Shown: positions 41,995 through 51,303, counted from the first letter of the stretch. The stretch is DNA of 64,000 bases from Streptomyces antarcticus (GCF_026627255.1 NZ_JAPNLM010000022.1:62001-126000), one strand, 5' to 3'. The notes: generated by a model from the sequence alone, not told the origin. Made by a program: numbers and translations.

Positions 41995-42372
41995 ATGGAC
42001 ACGCACCACGCCGGCACGTACGGCGCCGACGCGCGCAACAGCGTCGAGACGCGGACCGAGGGCGACGTGCGCGTCGTCGTGATGGCGGGCGAGTTCGACA
42101 TGGACGGGGCGGACGAGCTGCGGACGGCCCTGGACCCCGAGGCCGACGGCGTCGCCCGGTTCGTCCTGGACGTCTCCGGAGTGACCTTCGCGGACTCGAC
42201 CGCGCTCAGCATCATGCTGCAGCCCGCACTGAACCGGCCGGTCGTACTGGCGGGAGAGATCCCGAGCCGACTGGGGCGGCTGCTCGAAGTCACGGGCGCC
42301 GACCGGGCCTTCGCCGTCGCGCCGACCGTGGCCGAGGCCGTGGTGCTGATCGTCCCGCCGAGGCGCCGCTGA
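41995..42372 (+). CDS. STAS-domain anti-sigma factor antagonist
   Basis: 125 residues behind a strong AGAGGTGGGGA site. STAS fold with MAGEFDMDGADELR and the phosphoacceptor segment FADSTALSIML. It lies between the response-regulator/kinase genes and an RsbW-like kinase, so it is probably the substrate of both the PP2C at 38498 and the kinase at 42481. Confidence 0.93.
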   Translation: MDTHHAGTYGADARNSVETRTEGDVRVVVMAGEFDMDGADELRTALDPEADGVARFVLDVSGVTFADSTALSIMLQPALNRPVVLAGEIPSRLGRLLEVTGADRAFAVAPTVAEAVVLIVPPRRR

Positions 42373-42391
42373 ACACGGAGCGTCATGAGGC

Positions 42392-42449
42392 GACCGTGAT
42401 GTTTGCCTCTGCGATTGCGGGGGCGCGTACGGGGCAAACGGTCACGGTC
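42392..42449 (+). promoter_or_regulatory. Long inverted repeat between STAS and RsbW-like genes
   Basis: The arm GACCGTGATGTTTGCC (42392-42407) pairs with GGCAAACGGTCACGGTC (42433-42449), with a small central mismatch, around a loop of about 25 bases. It could be an attenuating hairpin that lowers expression of the downstream kinase gene relative to the STAS gene, or a regulator binding site. Confidence 0.5.
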
Positions 42450-42480
42450 TGGACGTGAGGAGACGGCTGAGGAGGTGAAC

Positions 42481-42930
42481 GTGCGACCCGTGGACACCGG
42501 ACCGGCCTACCCGGTCCCACGGACCGCCATGCAGGCGAGGGACCGTGTGCAGTCGCTCATCGAATCGTCCGGGATCCTGCCGGAGACATCCGGTCCCCCC
42601 GGGGAGGACGTGCTGAGCGACGCGCTGCTCGTGACCTCGGAACTGGCGACGAACGCGATCCGCCACGGCGGCGGGATCGTCGGGTTCAGTGCCTCCGTGT
42701 CGTCGGACGGACTGCTGCTCGCGGTCGCCGACGCCAGCGGCGACCACCCGGTGACCCTGGTCCGGCCGCCCGGAACCTTCCCCGTGGGCGGATTCGGCTG
42801 GCCCCTCATCTGCCGGCTCGCGCGGAGCGTACGGATCCTGCCGGCGCAGCCCGTAGGCAAGCGCATCGAGGTCCTCGTGCCGCTGGACGGCGCCGACAGC
42901 CCCCCGGTACGGGTCCCGGACCAGCGCTGA
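42481..42930 (+). CDS. RsbW-like anti-sigma serine kinase (HATPase_c_2)
   Basis: 149 residues from GTG 42481, chosen for its perfect AGGAGGTGA site. A GHKL ATPase with N-box VTSELATNAIRHGG, then AVADASGDHPV and the compact GGFGWPLICRLA lid. Such kinases bind a sigma factor or phosphorylate a STAS antagonist. The partner is probably the STAS protein encoded 108 bases upstream. No sigma gene is adjacent; the nearest sigma-B-type factor is at 57605. Confidence 0.9.
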   Translation: MRPVDTGPAYPVPRTAMQARDRVQSLIESSGILPETSGPPGEDVLSDALLVTSELATNAIRHGGGIVGFSASVSSDGLLLAVADASGDHPVTLVRPPGTFPVGGFGWPLICRLARSVRILPAQPVGKRIEVLVPLDGADSPPVRVPDQR

Positions 42931-43052
42931 CCCGTGCGCCCGGCCCGGGCGGCACGGACGGTCGAAGCGGCCCGCCGATCCCGGTGTACCCGCCGCCGCG
43001 CCAACCCCGGGTCGCCGCGCATCATTCGGCCGGGACGGGCAACACGTGCCCC

Positions 43053-44915
43053 ATGAAGCGAAGATGCGACGCGCCCGCGCGGGGGACCTGGCCGGTGCTG
43101 CTCCTTCCGGTCCAGGCCGCCCTGATGGTGGGTCTCGGGGTACTGGTTACGGGGCCGGCCGCCGGCCACTGGCCGTTCGCGGCGGAGAGCCGCGCCAACC
43201 AGGACCTGGCCGAGCGGCGCGCCGCGCCGGTCACCGGCGTATCCGAATGGCTGTCCGCGATGGCCGCCACGGAGACGATCATCGGCGTGACCCTGCTGTG
43301 CATCGTGGCGCTGCTGGTACTGCCCCGCGTCGCGTGGCGCACCGAGGCACTGTTCCTCGGCGCGTCGGTCGCCGCGCAGTCGGCGGTGTTCGTGGTGGTG
43401 ACGATGTTCGTGCAGCGGCCGCGCCCCGCCGTCCCACGGCTGGACGGGGCCCCGCCGACGTCGAGTTTCCCCTCCGGGCACGTCGGCGCCTCCGTCGCGC
43501 TCTACGGCGGCCTGGCCGTCATCGCGCTGCTGCGGATGCGGGGGCCCTGGCGGTACGCCGTGTCGGGCGCCCTCCTGCTCGTCCCGCCCGCCGTTGGAAT
43601 GTCCCGGATGTACCGGGGCATGCACTTCCCCACCGATGTGGTGGGCGGCCTGCTCAACGGCGCGGCGACGCTCCTCGTCATGGGGTTCGCGCTCCTGTAC
43701 GGCCGTGAGTCGGCGAAGTCGGCCAAGTCGGCCAAGTCGGCGAGGACGGCGAAGTCGGCGGCGTCCGCAGGTTCATCGGAGTCGGAGGAGTCCCCCTCCG
43801 GGGGCGGCGTGGCCACCGCGGGCTCCCCGGGCCCCGCAGGTTCCGCGGGTTCCGCCCGCCCCGGCGGCGGTGCCCCCGCCGGCCGCACGGTCGTCGTGGT
43901 CCGCCATTCGCTCGGCTGCCCGGACGAACCGGCCGACCGGGTACGCGCCGTGCTCACCGCGCGCGGATACCGCGACCAGCGCTGGATCCCGACCTCGGCC
44001 GAGCGCCCCTGCGGGGCCCTGGCCGAGGAGATCGCCGCTTCTGCCCCCGCCCTCGTGGTGGTCTGCGGAGGCGACGGCACCCTGCGCGCCTGCGCCGACG
44101 TCGTGGCCGGTACGGGCATCCCGCTGGCCGTCGCGCCCTGCGGCACCGGCAACCTCCTCGCGCGGAACCTGGGCCTGCCCCTGGACCCGGCCGGCGCCCT
44201 GGACGAGGCCCTGGCCGGCGAAAGCTTCGGGATCGACGTCGGCCGGGTCGAGGGCGACGGCCTCGCGCCGACCCGGTTCACGGTCATGACGGGTGCCGGG
44301 TTCGACGCCGCGATGGTCCGGGACGCCTCGCCGTGGCTCAAGTCCCGGCTGGGCTGGGCCGCGTACGTACTCTCCGCCCTGCGGCACCTCGGCGACCCCG
44401 GCATGCGGCTGTCGATCCGGATCGACGGCGGCCGCCGCCACCGGCGCCGGGCCCGCATGGTCGTCATCGGGAACGTCGGCACCCTGCAGGGCGGCCTGCC
44501 GCTCCTGCCGGGCGCGCGACCGGACAGCGGACGGCTGGAGGTGGTGCTGTTCGACCCCCGCGGCGCCCTCGGCTGGTTCACCGCGGCCGGACACCTCGCG
44601 GCCCGAATCCTGCGCGGCCGCGCCCCGCTGCGCCAAGCGGCGTCGGCTCAGGCGGACGGGCGCCGCGAAGCCGGCGGCGCGCTGGAGTACTTCAGCGCCA
44701 CCCGGGTCGACATCCGCTGCGCGGTTCCCCAGCCCCGCGAGATCGACGGCGATGTCGTGGCCGACGGCACCCGGCTGACCGTGGCGGTCGAGCCCGGGGC
44801 CCTGCGGATGTACCTGCCCCGGGCGCCCTCGGCCCCTGGCGGGGTCGCCGGCCCCCGGGCGGCCGAGGGCCGCACCGGGCGCCGCCCGGCGGCCCCCGCG
44901 CACCAGCCGCGCTGA
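43053..44915 (+). CDS. PAP2 phosphatase fused to diacylglycerol kinase-like lipid kinase
   Basis: 620 residues from ATG 43053. The N-terminal half (1-215) is a multi-spanning PAP2 phosphatase with VQRPRPAVPRL, SSFPSGHVGA and SRMYRGMHFPTDVVGG. A linker of SAK repeats and Gly/Pro/Ser (about 216-280) follows. The C-terminal half is a DAGK/NAD-kinase-like catalytic domain with CGGDGTLRACADVV (339-343), PCGTGNLLARNLGLP and the C-terminal DGDVV element. Opposite activities, lipid-phosphate dephosphorylation and lipid phosphorylation, are in one membrane protein. Envelope lipid remodelling is the likely role. Confidence 0.9.
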   Translation: MKRRCDAPARGTWPVLLLPVQAALMVGLGVLVTGPAAGHWPFAAESRANQDLAERRAAPVTGVSEWLSAMAATETIIGVTLLCIVALLVLPRVAWRTEALFLGASVAAQSAVFVVVTMFVQRPRPAVPRLDGAPPTSSFPSGHVGASVALYGGLAVIALLRMRGPWRYAVSGALLLVPPAVGMSRMYRGMHFPTDVVGGLLNGAATLLVMGFALLYGRESAKSAKSAKSARTAKSAASAGSSESEESPSGGGVATAGSPGPAGSAGSARPGGGAPAGRTVVVVRHSLGCPDEPADRVRAVLTARGYRDQRWIPTSAERPCGALAEEIAASAPALVVVCGGDGTLRACADVVAGTGIPLAVAPCGTGNLLARNLGLPLDPAGALDEALAGESFGIDVGRVEGDGLAPTRFTVMTGAGFDAAMVRDASPWLKSRLGWAAYVLSALRHLGDPGMRLSIRIDGGRRHRRRARMVVIGNVGTLQGGLPLLPGARPDSGRLEVVLFDPRGALGWFTAAGHLAARILRGRAPLRQAASAQADGRREAGGALEYFSATRVDIRCAVPQPREIDGDVVADGTRLTVAVEPGALRMYLPRAPSAPGGVAGPRAAEGRTGRRPAAPAHQPR

Positions 44916-44996
44916 CACCGGCCACGAGCGGGCCGGCGCACCGCCGTACCGCCGCGCCGCAGGAAACCGTACGAGGAACAGAGGGACAGGGGAACG

Positions 44997-45950
44997 ATGG
45001 GCACCGCACGACGGGTACCGCAACGACACGACGTGGAGGGCGAGGAACTCTCCGGCGACGAGGCGTGGACGGCGCTGCGCCGCTACGGCAGCTGGAGCCT
45101 GGCCCGCGACTCGTTCGTCCGCTTCCGCTACGCCGACGGGTTCAGCCACGCCCGCGCGCTCGCCCTCCAGACGGTCCTGTCCATCGTGCCGCTCGCCATC
45201 GCGGCCGTCGGCCTGTCCGGCGTCCTGCACACCGAGGACATCGGCCGCATAGCCGAGCTCACGATCCGCCGGCTCACCAGCGGCCCGGGCCAGGCCGTGG
45301 TGGACGAGGCGCTGAGCGAGAGCCGCCGCCACGCCGGCAACGGGGGCCAGGCGGCGCTCTGGCTGGGGCTGCTCTTCTCCCTCTCCAACGTCACCACGGG
45401 CCTCTGCCAGGTCGAACGGGGTGCCAACCGCATCTACGGGAACGAACGCGACCGGCCCTTCCTCTCCAAGTACGCCCGCGGCCTCACGATGGCCGCCCTG
45501 GCGGGCTTCCCGCTCGGGCTCAGCTTCATCCTCACGGTCCTGGGCTCCCACCTGACCCACGCGCTGGCGGAGGTGTACCAGCTCAGCCCGACCACCGTCC
45601 AGGCGTGGGAGATCCTTCGCTGGCCCGTCGGGGTCCTGCTCGCCGTGCTCGCCACGAGCGCGATCTTCCGACTCTCGCCGCGCCGCCGCCAACCCGGCTA
45701 CACCTGGCTGGCGTTCGGGGCCGTCGTCTACCTGCTGCTGTGGAACCTGGCGACCTGGGGGCTGAGCGTGTACGTCGGGGCGAGCAGCTCGTTCACCAGC
45801 GTCTACGGACCGCTCAGCGCGATCGTGTCGCTGCTGCTCTGGTCCTACCTCACCTCGATGGCCCTCTTCCTCGGTCTCGCGTTCGCCGCCCAGCTGGAAG
45901 CCGTACGGGCGGGAGTGCGGGAGCCGGTGAAGGCCGACCCCGGGGTCTGA
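44997..45950 (+). CDS. YihY/BrkB-family membrane protein
   Basis: 317 residues with six predicted membrane segments. The family landmarks are DGFSHARALALQTVLSIVPL near the N-terminus and SVYGPLSAIVSLLLWSYLTSMALFLG near the end. Formerly mislabelled ribonuclease BN; probably a transporter or membrane homeostasis protein. It lies between two PAP2-containing genes on the same strand (gaps of 81 and 85 bases), suggesting an envelope operon. Confidence 0.92.
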   Translation: MGTARRVPQRHDVEGEELSGDEAWTALRRYGSWSLARDSFVRFRYADGFSHARALALQTVLSIVPLAIAAVGLSGVLHTEDIGRIAELTIRRLTSGPGQAVVDEALSESRRHAGNGGQAALWLGLLFSLSNVTTGLCQVERGANRIYGNERDRPFLSKYARGLTMAALAGFPLGLSFILTVLGSHLTHALAEVYQLSPTTVQAWEILRWPVGVLLAVLATSAIFRLSPRRRQPGYTWLAFGAVVYLLLWNLATWGLSVYVGASSSFTSVYGPLSAIVSLLLWSYLTSMALFLGLAFAAQLEAVRAGVREPVKADPGV

Positions 45951-46035
45951 CCCAGCCGGACCGCCCACCCGGCGCCCCCCGGCGCCCGGTCCCGGACCGG
46001 GCGCCTCCACCGCGAACGAAGGGAGCGTCGCCACC

Positions 46036-46884
46036 ATGGCACAGCGCACCGAACACCCCCGACGACGTCTTCTCCGGAGCCTGGTCTCACGGCACTCCGG
46101 ACCTGACGTGACCTTCGGCAGGAGGCTCGTGCTGGCCGCGGTCGCGACGGCCGCCGTGTCCGTGCCCTTCGCCCTCGCCCTGGTCCTGGTCGAGTCCCAG
46201 TGGGCTCCGCTGCACCGCCTCGACCGGAACACGGCCGAACGGCTCCACGCCACCGCCCTCGACCATCCGGGATGGGTGCGCGTCCTCGAGGCCCTCACCG
46301 GCATCGTCTGGGACCCGGTGACGATGCGCCTGCTCGTGGCGCTGCTGGTGCTCTGGCTCCTGCTCCGCCGCGCCTGGCGGCTGGCCGCCTGGGCCTCCGT
46401 CACCGCGGTGGCGAGCGGCCTGACCGGACTCCTGACCAAGGTGGTGGTCGAACGGGCCCGGCCCCACCTGCCTGATCCGGTCTCCCACGCGCCCGGCTTC
46501 TCCTTCCCCTCCGGCCACGCGATGACGGCGACGACCACCTGCGCCGTGCTGCTGCTGGTGCTGCTGCCCCTGGTGCCCCGTGCGTGGCGCCCGCTGCCCT
46601 GGGTGCTCGCGCTGGTGTCGGTGGCCGGGGTCGCCTACACCCGCGTCGCGCTGGGCGTGCACTGGGTCAGCGACGTCGTCGGCGGGGTACTGCTCGGCCT
46701 CGCCGTGGTCACCGCGACGACGCTGGTCTTCGAGGCCTGGCGGGCCGACGCCGGCCGGCTCCGCACGACGGTGACGGAGGGACTGGAGCCGGAGCTCTCG
46801 ACGGCCGACCCCGAACCGCCCGTGCACGTACGGGACGCGGCGCCGTCGCAGCCCCGCGACGAGGCCGGCCGACCCGTACGCTGA
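46036..46884 (+). CDS. PAP2-family membrane phosphatase
   Basis: 282 residues, about six membrane segments. Phosphatase signature in three parts: KVVVERARPHLP, FPSGHAMT and RVALGVHWVSDVVGG, so the active site faces outside. It probably dephosphorylates lipid phosphates such as undecaprenyl pyrophosphate or phosphatidic acid. A charged C-terminal tail. Same direction and close to YihY and the PAP2-DAGK fusion. Confidence 0.93.
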   Translation: MAQRTEHPRRRLLRSLVSRHSGPDVTFGRRLVLAAVATAAVSVPFALALVLVESQWAPLHRLDRNTAERLHATALDHPGWVRVLEALTGIVWDPVTMRLLVALLVLWLLLRRAWRLAAWASVTAVASGLTGLLTKVVVERARPHLPDPVSHAPGFSFPSGHAMTATTTCAVLLLVLLPLVPRAWRPLPWVLALVSVAGVAYTRVALGVHWVSDVVGGVLLGLAVVTATTLVFEAWRADAGRLRTTVTEGLEPELSTADPEPPVHVRDAAPSQPRDEAGRPVR

Positions 46885-46927
46885 CCCCTCCGCGGGCGCG
46901 GAGCAGCGTCCGCACGGCCGCGTCACG

Positions 46928-49015
46928 TCACCCCACGGCGGGGAGGCTGTCCGGGCCGATGCGGGCGACGAGGAGGGCGATGTCGTCGTCGGCGGACGCC
47001 GGTACCAGGTGGGCGATCAGCGAGTCGCACAGGTGGTCCAGCGGCTGGTGCGGTTCGGTGAGCAGGCCGGTGAGCTCGGTCAGGCGTTCGTCGATGTCGC
47101 GGCTGCGGGCTTCGATCAGGCCGTCGGTGTAGAGCACGAGGACGCTGCCGGGCGGCAGTTCGAACTCGGTGGTGGTGAAGGCGACCCCGCCGACGCCCAG
47201 CGGAACGCCCGGTGGGGTCTCGATCAGGCGGACGGTGCCGTCGGGCTCGGCCACCGCCGGGGGCGGATGCCCGGCCCGGGTGACGGTGCAGCGGCCGGTG
47301 GCGGGGTCGCAGACCACGTACAGGAACGTCGCGAGCATCGGCGCGGCCAGGTCGGCCAGGGTGGCCTCCAGGTGGTGCAGCAGCGCCGTGGGGGGCATGT
47401 CGAGGCGGGCGAGGGCGCGGACGGTGGCGGAGAGGCGCCCCATGACCGCGGCCGCCGCGATGCCGTGGCCCATCACGTCCCCGATGAGGAGGGCGGCCCT
47501 GCCGCCGCTGAGGGGCAGGACGTCGTACCAGTCGCCGCCGACCTCGTTGACGTCGCTTGCGGGCAGGTAGCGGTGGGCGATCTCGATGCCGGCGGGCGGG
47601 GTGACGTGCTGGGGCAGCATGCTGCGCTGGAGGACGACGGCGGTCTCGTGTTCGTGGTGGTAGAGGCGCGCGTTGTCGATGCTGATGGCGGCGCGCGCGC
47701 CGAGTTCCCCGGCGAGGGTGACGTCGTCGGACCCGAACGGGCCGACCGGCCGGGTGCGGTAGAAGGTCGCGATGCCGAGCACCACGTCCCGGGCGACGAG
47801 CGGGATCATCAGGAACGAGTGCACCCCCGCCTTCACCAGCTGGGCGGGCTTGGGGGAGTGCCGCGCCGCGGGGTCGACGGACCGCTCGTCGAGGCGGGAG
47901 ATCAGGAAGGGCTGGCGGTCCGAGAGGGCCTGGGTGTACGGGGCGGCCGCCGGAAAGGTGAGGGTCCTGCCGCGGGGGGCCAGGATGTGGGTGACGGCGG
48001 AGCCGGCCAGCGGGGCCTTGCCCAGGCGCCGCAGGGCGATGCCCCCGGTCAGCCCCATGCCCGGCTCGCCGCCGTGCGCGAGGGTCTCCAGGACGTCGAC
48101 GGTGACCGCGTCGGCGAGGTGCGGGACGGCGAGGTCGGCCAGTTCCTGCGCCGTGCGCTCCAGGTCGAGGCTGGAGCCGATGCGCGCGCTCGCCTCGCTG
48201 AGCAGCGCCAGCCTGCGCCGTCCCGCCTCGGCCTCGGTGTGGTCGCGCTGCTGCTCGGTGACGTCGAGGAGGGAGGCGATGACGCCGATCGGCCGCCCCC
48301 CAGGATCCTGCACCCGTACGTACGAGCAGGACCACACGCGGTCGTGATCCGGATCGGCCGGCGTGCGGCCGGTGCGCCGCCGGTCCAGGACCGGTTCGCC
48401 GCTCTCCAGGACCCGGCGCATCGCCGCCTCCATCTCGCCCGCGTTCACCTCGGGCAGCACCTCGGCCAGGCGCCGCCCCACGTGGGCGGACTCGGCGAGC
48501 CCGTTCATCGCCTCGAGCGCCGGGTTGACTTGCAAGAAGCGCAGTTGCGTATCGAGGACGGCGATGCCGACGGGGGAGCGGGCGAACAGCCCGTCCCACA
48601 CCGCCGAAGAGCCCCGGATGCGCCGCGCCGCGTGGGCGTCGGCGGCGAACACCAGCACCGCCGAGGCGCCCGGCCGGCGGTCGGTGACGGGGCACGCCCA
48701 GATCTCCAGCTCCAGCGGATGGCCGTCCCGGTGCCAGGTGGTGACCGTACCCATCACCCCGCGGCCAGTGGCGGCCGTCTCCCAGAGCGACCGGCCCAGA
48801 CTGCGGTCCGCCCCCGGATGCAGCAGATCGGCGATGTGCCGCCCGAGCACCTGGGGCGGGGCGTAGCCCAGAAGATCCTGCGCGCCGTGGTTCCAGCGCA
48901 CGATCTGCCCGTCGGCGCTGGTGGCCACCAGCGCCACGGGCAATGCGCCCAGCCACCCTCCGGCGTCCTGGGCGGCGCCGCTGATCAGATCCTCCAGCGG
49001 CAGGTCATCATGCAT
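46928..49015 (-). CDS. PAS-PAS-GAF-PP2C (SpoIIE-type) phosphatase
   Basis: 695 residues from ATG 49015. PAS 1 (about 20-125; LVATSADGQIVRWNHGAQDLLGY), PAS 2 (about 140-255; VGIAVLDTQLRFLQVNPALEAMNG), GAF (about 280-450), and the SpoIIE phosphatase with intact VGGDWYDV, IGDVMGHG, LYTDGLIE and ADDDIALLV. No HATPase domain is fused, unlike OsaC-type proteins. An RsbU/RsbP-like input to a STAS/anti-sigma switch. Convergent with the PAP2 gene. Confidence 0.93.
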   Translation of the reverse strand: MHDDLPLEDLISGAAQDAGGWLGALPVALVATSADGQIVRWNHGAQDLLGYAPPQVLGRHIADLLHPGADRSLGRSLWETAATGRGVMGTVTTWHRDGHPLELEIWACPVTDRRPGASAVLVFAADAHAARRIRGSSAVWDGLFARSPVGIAVLDTQLRFLQVNPALEAMNGLAESAHVGRRLAEVLPEVNAGEMEAAMRRVLESGEPVLDRRRTGRTPADPDHDRVWSCSYVRVQDPGGRPIGVIASLLDVTEQQRDHTEAEAGRRRLALLSEASARIGSSLDLERTAQELADLAVPHLADAVTVDVLETLAHGGEPGMGLTGGIALRRLGKAPLAGSAVTHILAPRGRTLTFPAAAPYTQALSDRQPFLISRLDERSVDPAARHSPKPAQLVKAGVHSFLMIPLVARDVVLGIATFYRTRPVGPFGSDDVTLAGELGARAAISIDNARLYHHEHETAVVLQRSMLPQHVTPPAGIEIAHRYLPASDVNEVGGDWYDVLPLSGGRAALLIGDVMGHGIAAAAVMGRLSATVRALARLDMPPTALLHHLEATLADLAAPMLATFLYVVCDPATGRCTVTRAGHPPPAVAEPDGTVRLIETPPGVPLGVGGVAFTTTEFELPPGSVLVLYTDGLIEARSRDIDERLTELTGLLTEPHQPLDHLCDSLIAHLVPASADDDIALLVARIGPDSLPAVG

Positions 49016-49547
49016 CGCGCACCCGCCCCTCACCCGGCACGGCGGGCAGCTGTGCTTCCTCCACACCCTCATCGTCGCCCCGGCCGTGAAGGGCCGCACC
49101 CCGGGTGCGGCGGCCGGAGGACGGGGCCTGCCCGCTCGGCCGCGAGTGTGTCCAGGCGTGTGCGTGGTGGGTGTCCCGGCGTGTACGTGGTGCCGGGGGC
49201 GGGGCTGCCGCCCGGGATCCGTGCCCGGATCCGGCTGCTGAAGCGCCGGTGCCGGGGGAGTGCCGGACTCCGCCGCGCCCAGGCGGGGGGAAGTGCCGGG
49301 CAGGGCGTCCGGTTGCCGTGCGGATCCGGGCGGCAGCTCACCGTGCCTCCGGAGCGCCGACCGCGTGATGACGGGGGGGGTGCCACCACGCGGTCGGGCC
49401 CGCTCGGGACCCCGCGCCGCTCACCGCCGCGGGCTCCCTGTATCCACGCTTGTGGCCCGGATCCGGGGGCTCAAACGGGGCAGCACCCACATGGTTCGAG
49501 AGCCGCAAGCGCGCACGCCGCGGTGATCAGGGGCGTGCCGCGGCGGT
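49016..49547. other. Intergenic region upstream of the PAS-GAF-PP2C gene
   Basis: About 530 bases with no convincing gene on either strand. It contains GTGTCC/CGTGTGCGTGGTG-like short repeats (49147-49195) and a G8 run at 49371-49379. The promoter for the minus-strand phosphatase should lie near 49020-49090, but no clear elements are seen. Confidence 0.5.
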
Positions 49548-49590
49548 CACCGGGTGATCAGGCGGCGGCGACGGGGCTGATCACCCGGTG
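49548..49590 (-). terminator. Terminator of the YbdK-like gene
   Basis: Perfect 14-base arms (49548-49561 CACCGGGTGATCAG and its complement at 49577-49590) around a 15-base GC-rich loop, directly after the stop codon at 49592. Confidence 0.7.
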
Positions 49591-49591
49591 T

Positions 49592-50713
49592 TCAGGTGGC
49601 GGCGACGGCGGTGATCTCCGCGCAGCGGGTGGCCACGGCGCCGAGCGAGCCCTCCGTACGCAACAGCTCGCGTTGGACGCGTGCCCCGTTGCCGCGCTCC
49701 ATGAGGCGGGCGATGCCTTCCCGGACGCGTTCGTCGTCGCCGTGGTCGGCCAGGGCTTCGCGCACGTGGGCGTGGAGCGCCTCGACGGCTCCGGCGGGCG
49801 ACGTCTCGCGCATGGTTCCGGGATCGATGAGCGGGCCGTCGAGCCCGGAGCGGCTGGCGCGCCAGGCTGCGAGCCGCAGCAGACCCGTTCCGATCCTGGC
49901 CGGTGGCCGCCCGTCCCGCCACTCGCGGGCGGCGGTCTCGACCAGGCCGCGTACCAGGGCCGCGAGCAGGACCGGGGTCGACGCCTCGAGGCACACGTCC
50001 GCGACCCTGACCTCCACCGTCGGGTAGGCGGCGGACAGCCGGGCGTCGAAGTACATCATGCCCTCGTCGCGCAGCACGCCGGTGTCGAGCATCGCGCGGA
50101 CCTGTTCGTGGTAGCGGTCGGCGGACCCGAAGGTGTCCGTGGGCCCGGCTGACGGCAGCCGGTTCCAGACCCGGCTGCGGTAGCTGCCGTAGCCGCTGTC
50201 CTGGCCCTGCCAGAACGGCGAGTTCGCGCTCATCGCCGTCAGCACGGGCAGCCAGGGGCGGATCCGGTCCAGGACCGCGACGCCCTCCTCGTCCGACTCC
50301 ACCGACACGTGGACGTGACAGCCGCAGGTCAGCTGTTCCTGCGCGGTCAGGCCGAGCTGCTCGCTGAGCCACTCGTAGCGCGTGCCCGCGCTCAACGAGG
50401 GCCGGACGGGCAGCGGGGAGGTGCCGAGGGCGGCCACCAGCGCCCCGGCGGACGCCGCGTGCCGGGCGGCCTCCGCCCGCCACCGGGTGATCTCCTCTTG
50501 GAGCTCGCCCATCTCCGTCACCGGTTTGGTGGCGAACTCCAGCTGCTCCTTCTGCAACTCCTTCTCGAAGGTGTGGGCAGGCGCCCCACCCCTGCCCGGC
50601 AGGTGTCCGGCGGACCGGTCCGCGGCCGCCAGCACGGCCCCCGACAGGGCCAGCGGCTCGCCACTGCGGGCGTCCACCAGCAACAGTTCCTCTTCCACGC
50701 CCACGCTTCGCAT
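49592..50713 (-). CDS. YbdK-type carboxylate-amine ligase (glutamate-cysteine ligase 2 family)
   Basis: 373 residues from ATG 50713. ATG 50725 and GTG 50740 are in-frame alternatives. GCS2 fold: N-terminal VGVEEELLLVDARSGE with metal or ATP Glu residues, ELQKEQLEFATKP, the CGCHVHVSV motif, then NSPFWQGQDSGYGSYRSRVW and TVEVRVADVCLEAS. The family ligates glutamate or similar acids to an amine with ATP; YbdK itself has weak gamma-glutamylcysteine activity. Actinobacteria use mycothiol, so the true substrate is open. Confidence 0.9.
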   Translation of the reverse strand: MRSVGVEEELLLVDARSGEPLALSGAVLAAADRSAGHLPGRGGAPAHTFEKELQKEQLEFATKPVTEMGELQEEITRWRAEAARHAASAGALVAALGTSPLPVRPSLSAGTRYEWLSEQLGLTAQEQLTCGCHVHVSVESDEEGVAVLDRIRPWLPVLTAMSANSPFWQGQDSGYGSYRSRVWNRLPSAGPTDTFGSADRYHEQVRAMLDTGVLRDEGMMYFDARLSAAYPTVEVRVADVCLEASTPVLLAALVRGLVETAAREWRDGRPPARIGTGLLRLAAWRASRSGLDGPLIDPGTMRETSPAGAVEALHAHVREALADHGDDERVREGIARLMERGNGARVQRELLRTEGSLGAVATRCAEITAVAAT

Positions 50714-50928
50714 GCCGCCGCCCATTGGTCCGCTGTTCACATCGTCCCGCGCCTGCCCCACCCCACCCCGACCATGCGGGTGCCGGCCAGGGGGTGCCGG
50801 CGGGCCGCCGACACCTGCGGGTTGAGGCGCCGGGTGCGGGGCAGGCGCGCCGTCGACGGAGCGCTGCCACCCCGGCTCACGGCCAGCGGACGGCAGCGCC
50901 ACGGAGTTGATCGAGGGAGTGGTTTCGC

Positions 50929-51303
50929 GTGACCGAGAACGTGTGGGCCTACCGGGCCGGGGTCGACTACCTGGCAGCCGAACTCACCGGCTACAAGGTC
51001 GAGGCGACCGACGGCGGCATCGGCAAGGTCGACAAGCATTCCGACGAGGTCACCGACGCCTATCTGGTCGTCGACACCGGCGTGTGGATCCTGGGCAAGG
51101 AGGTCCTGCTCCCCGCGGGCACGGTGATCAGCATCGACCACGAGGAGCGGACGGTCTACGTGGACCGTACGAAGGACCAGGTCAAGGCGGCTCCGGAGTT
51201 CCACCGGGACGAGCACCTGGGCGACGACGACTACCGCCGGGCGCTGGGCACGCACTACGGCTCCGGTGTCTCCGGCATGCCGTTCGGCGTCCCGCCGGCC
51301 TGA
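50929..51303 (+). CDS. PRC-barrel protein, copy 1
   Basis: 124 residues from GTG 50929. PRC-barrel core: LTGYKVEATDGGIGKVDKHSDEVTDAYLVVDTGVWILGKEVLLPAGTVISID, then VYVDRTKDQVKAAPEF. Soluble PRC-barrel proteins of this type are stress-linked in actinobacteria. A paralogue of nearly identical layout follows at 51482. Confidence 0.9.
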   Translation: MTENVWAYRAGVDYLAAELTGYKVEATDGGIGKVDKHSDEVTDAYLVVDTGVWILGKEVLLPAGTVISIDHEERTVYVDRTKDQVKAAPEFHRDEHLGDDDYRRALGTHYGSGVSGMPFGVPPA

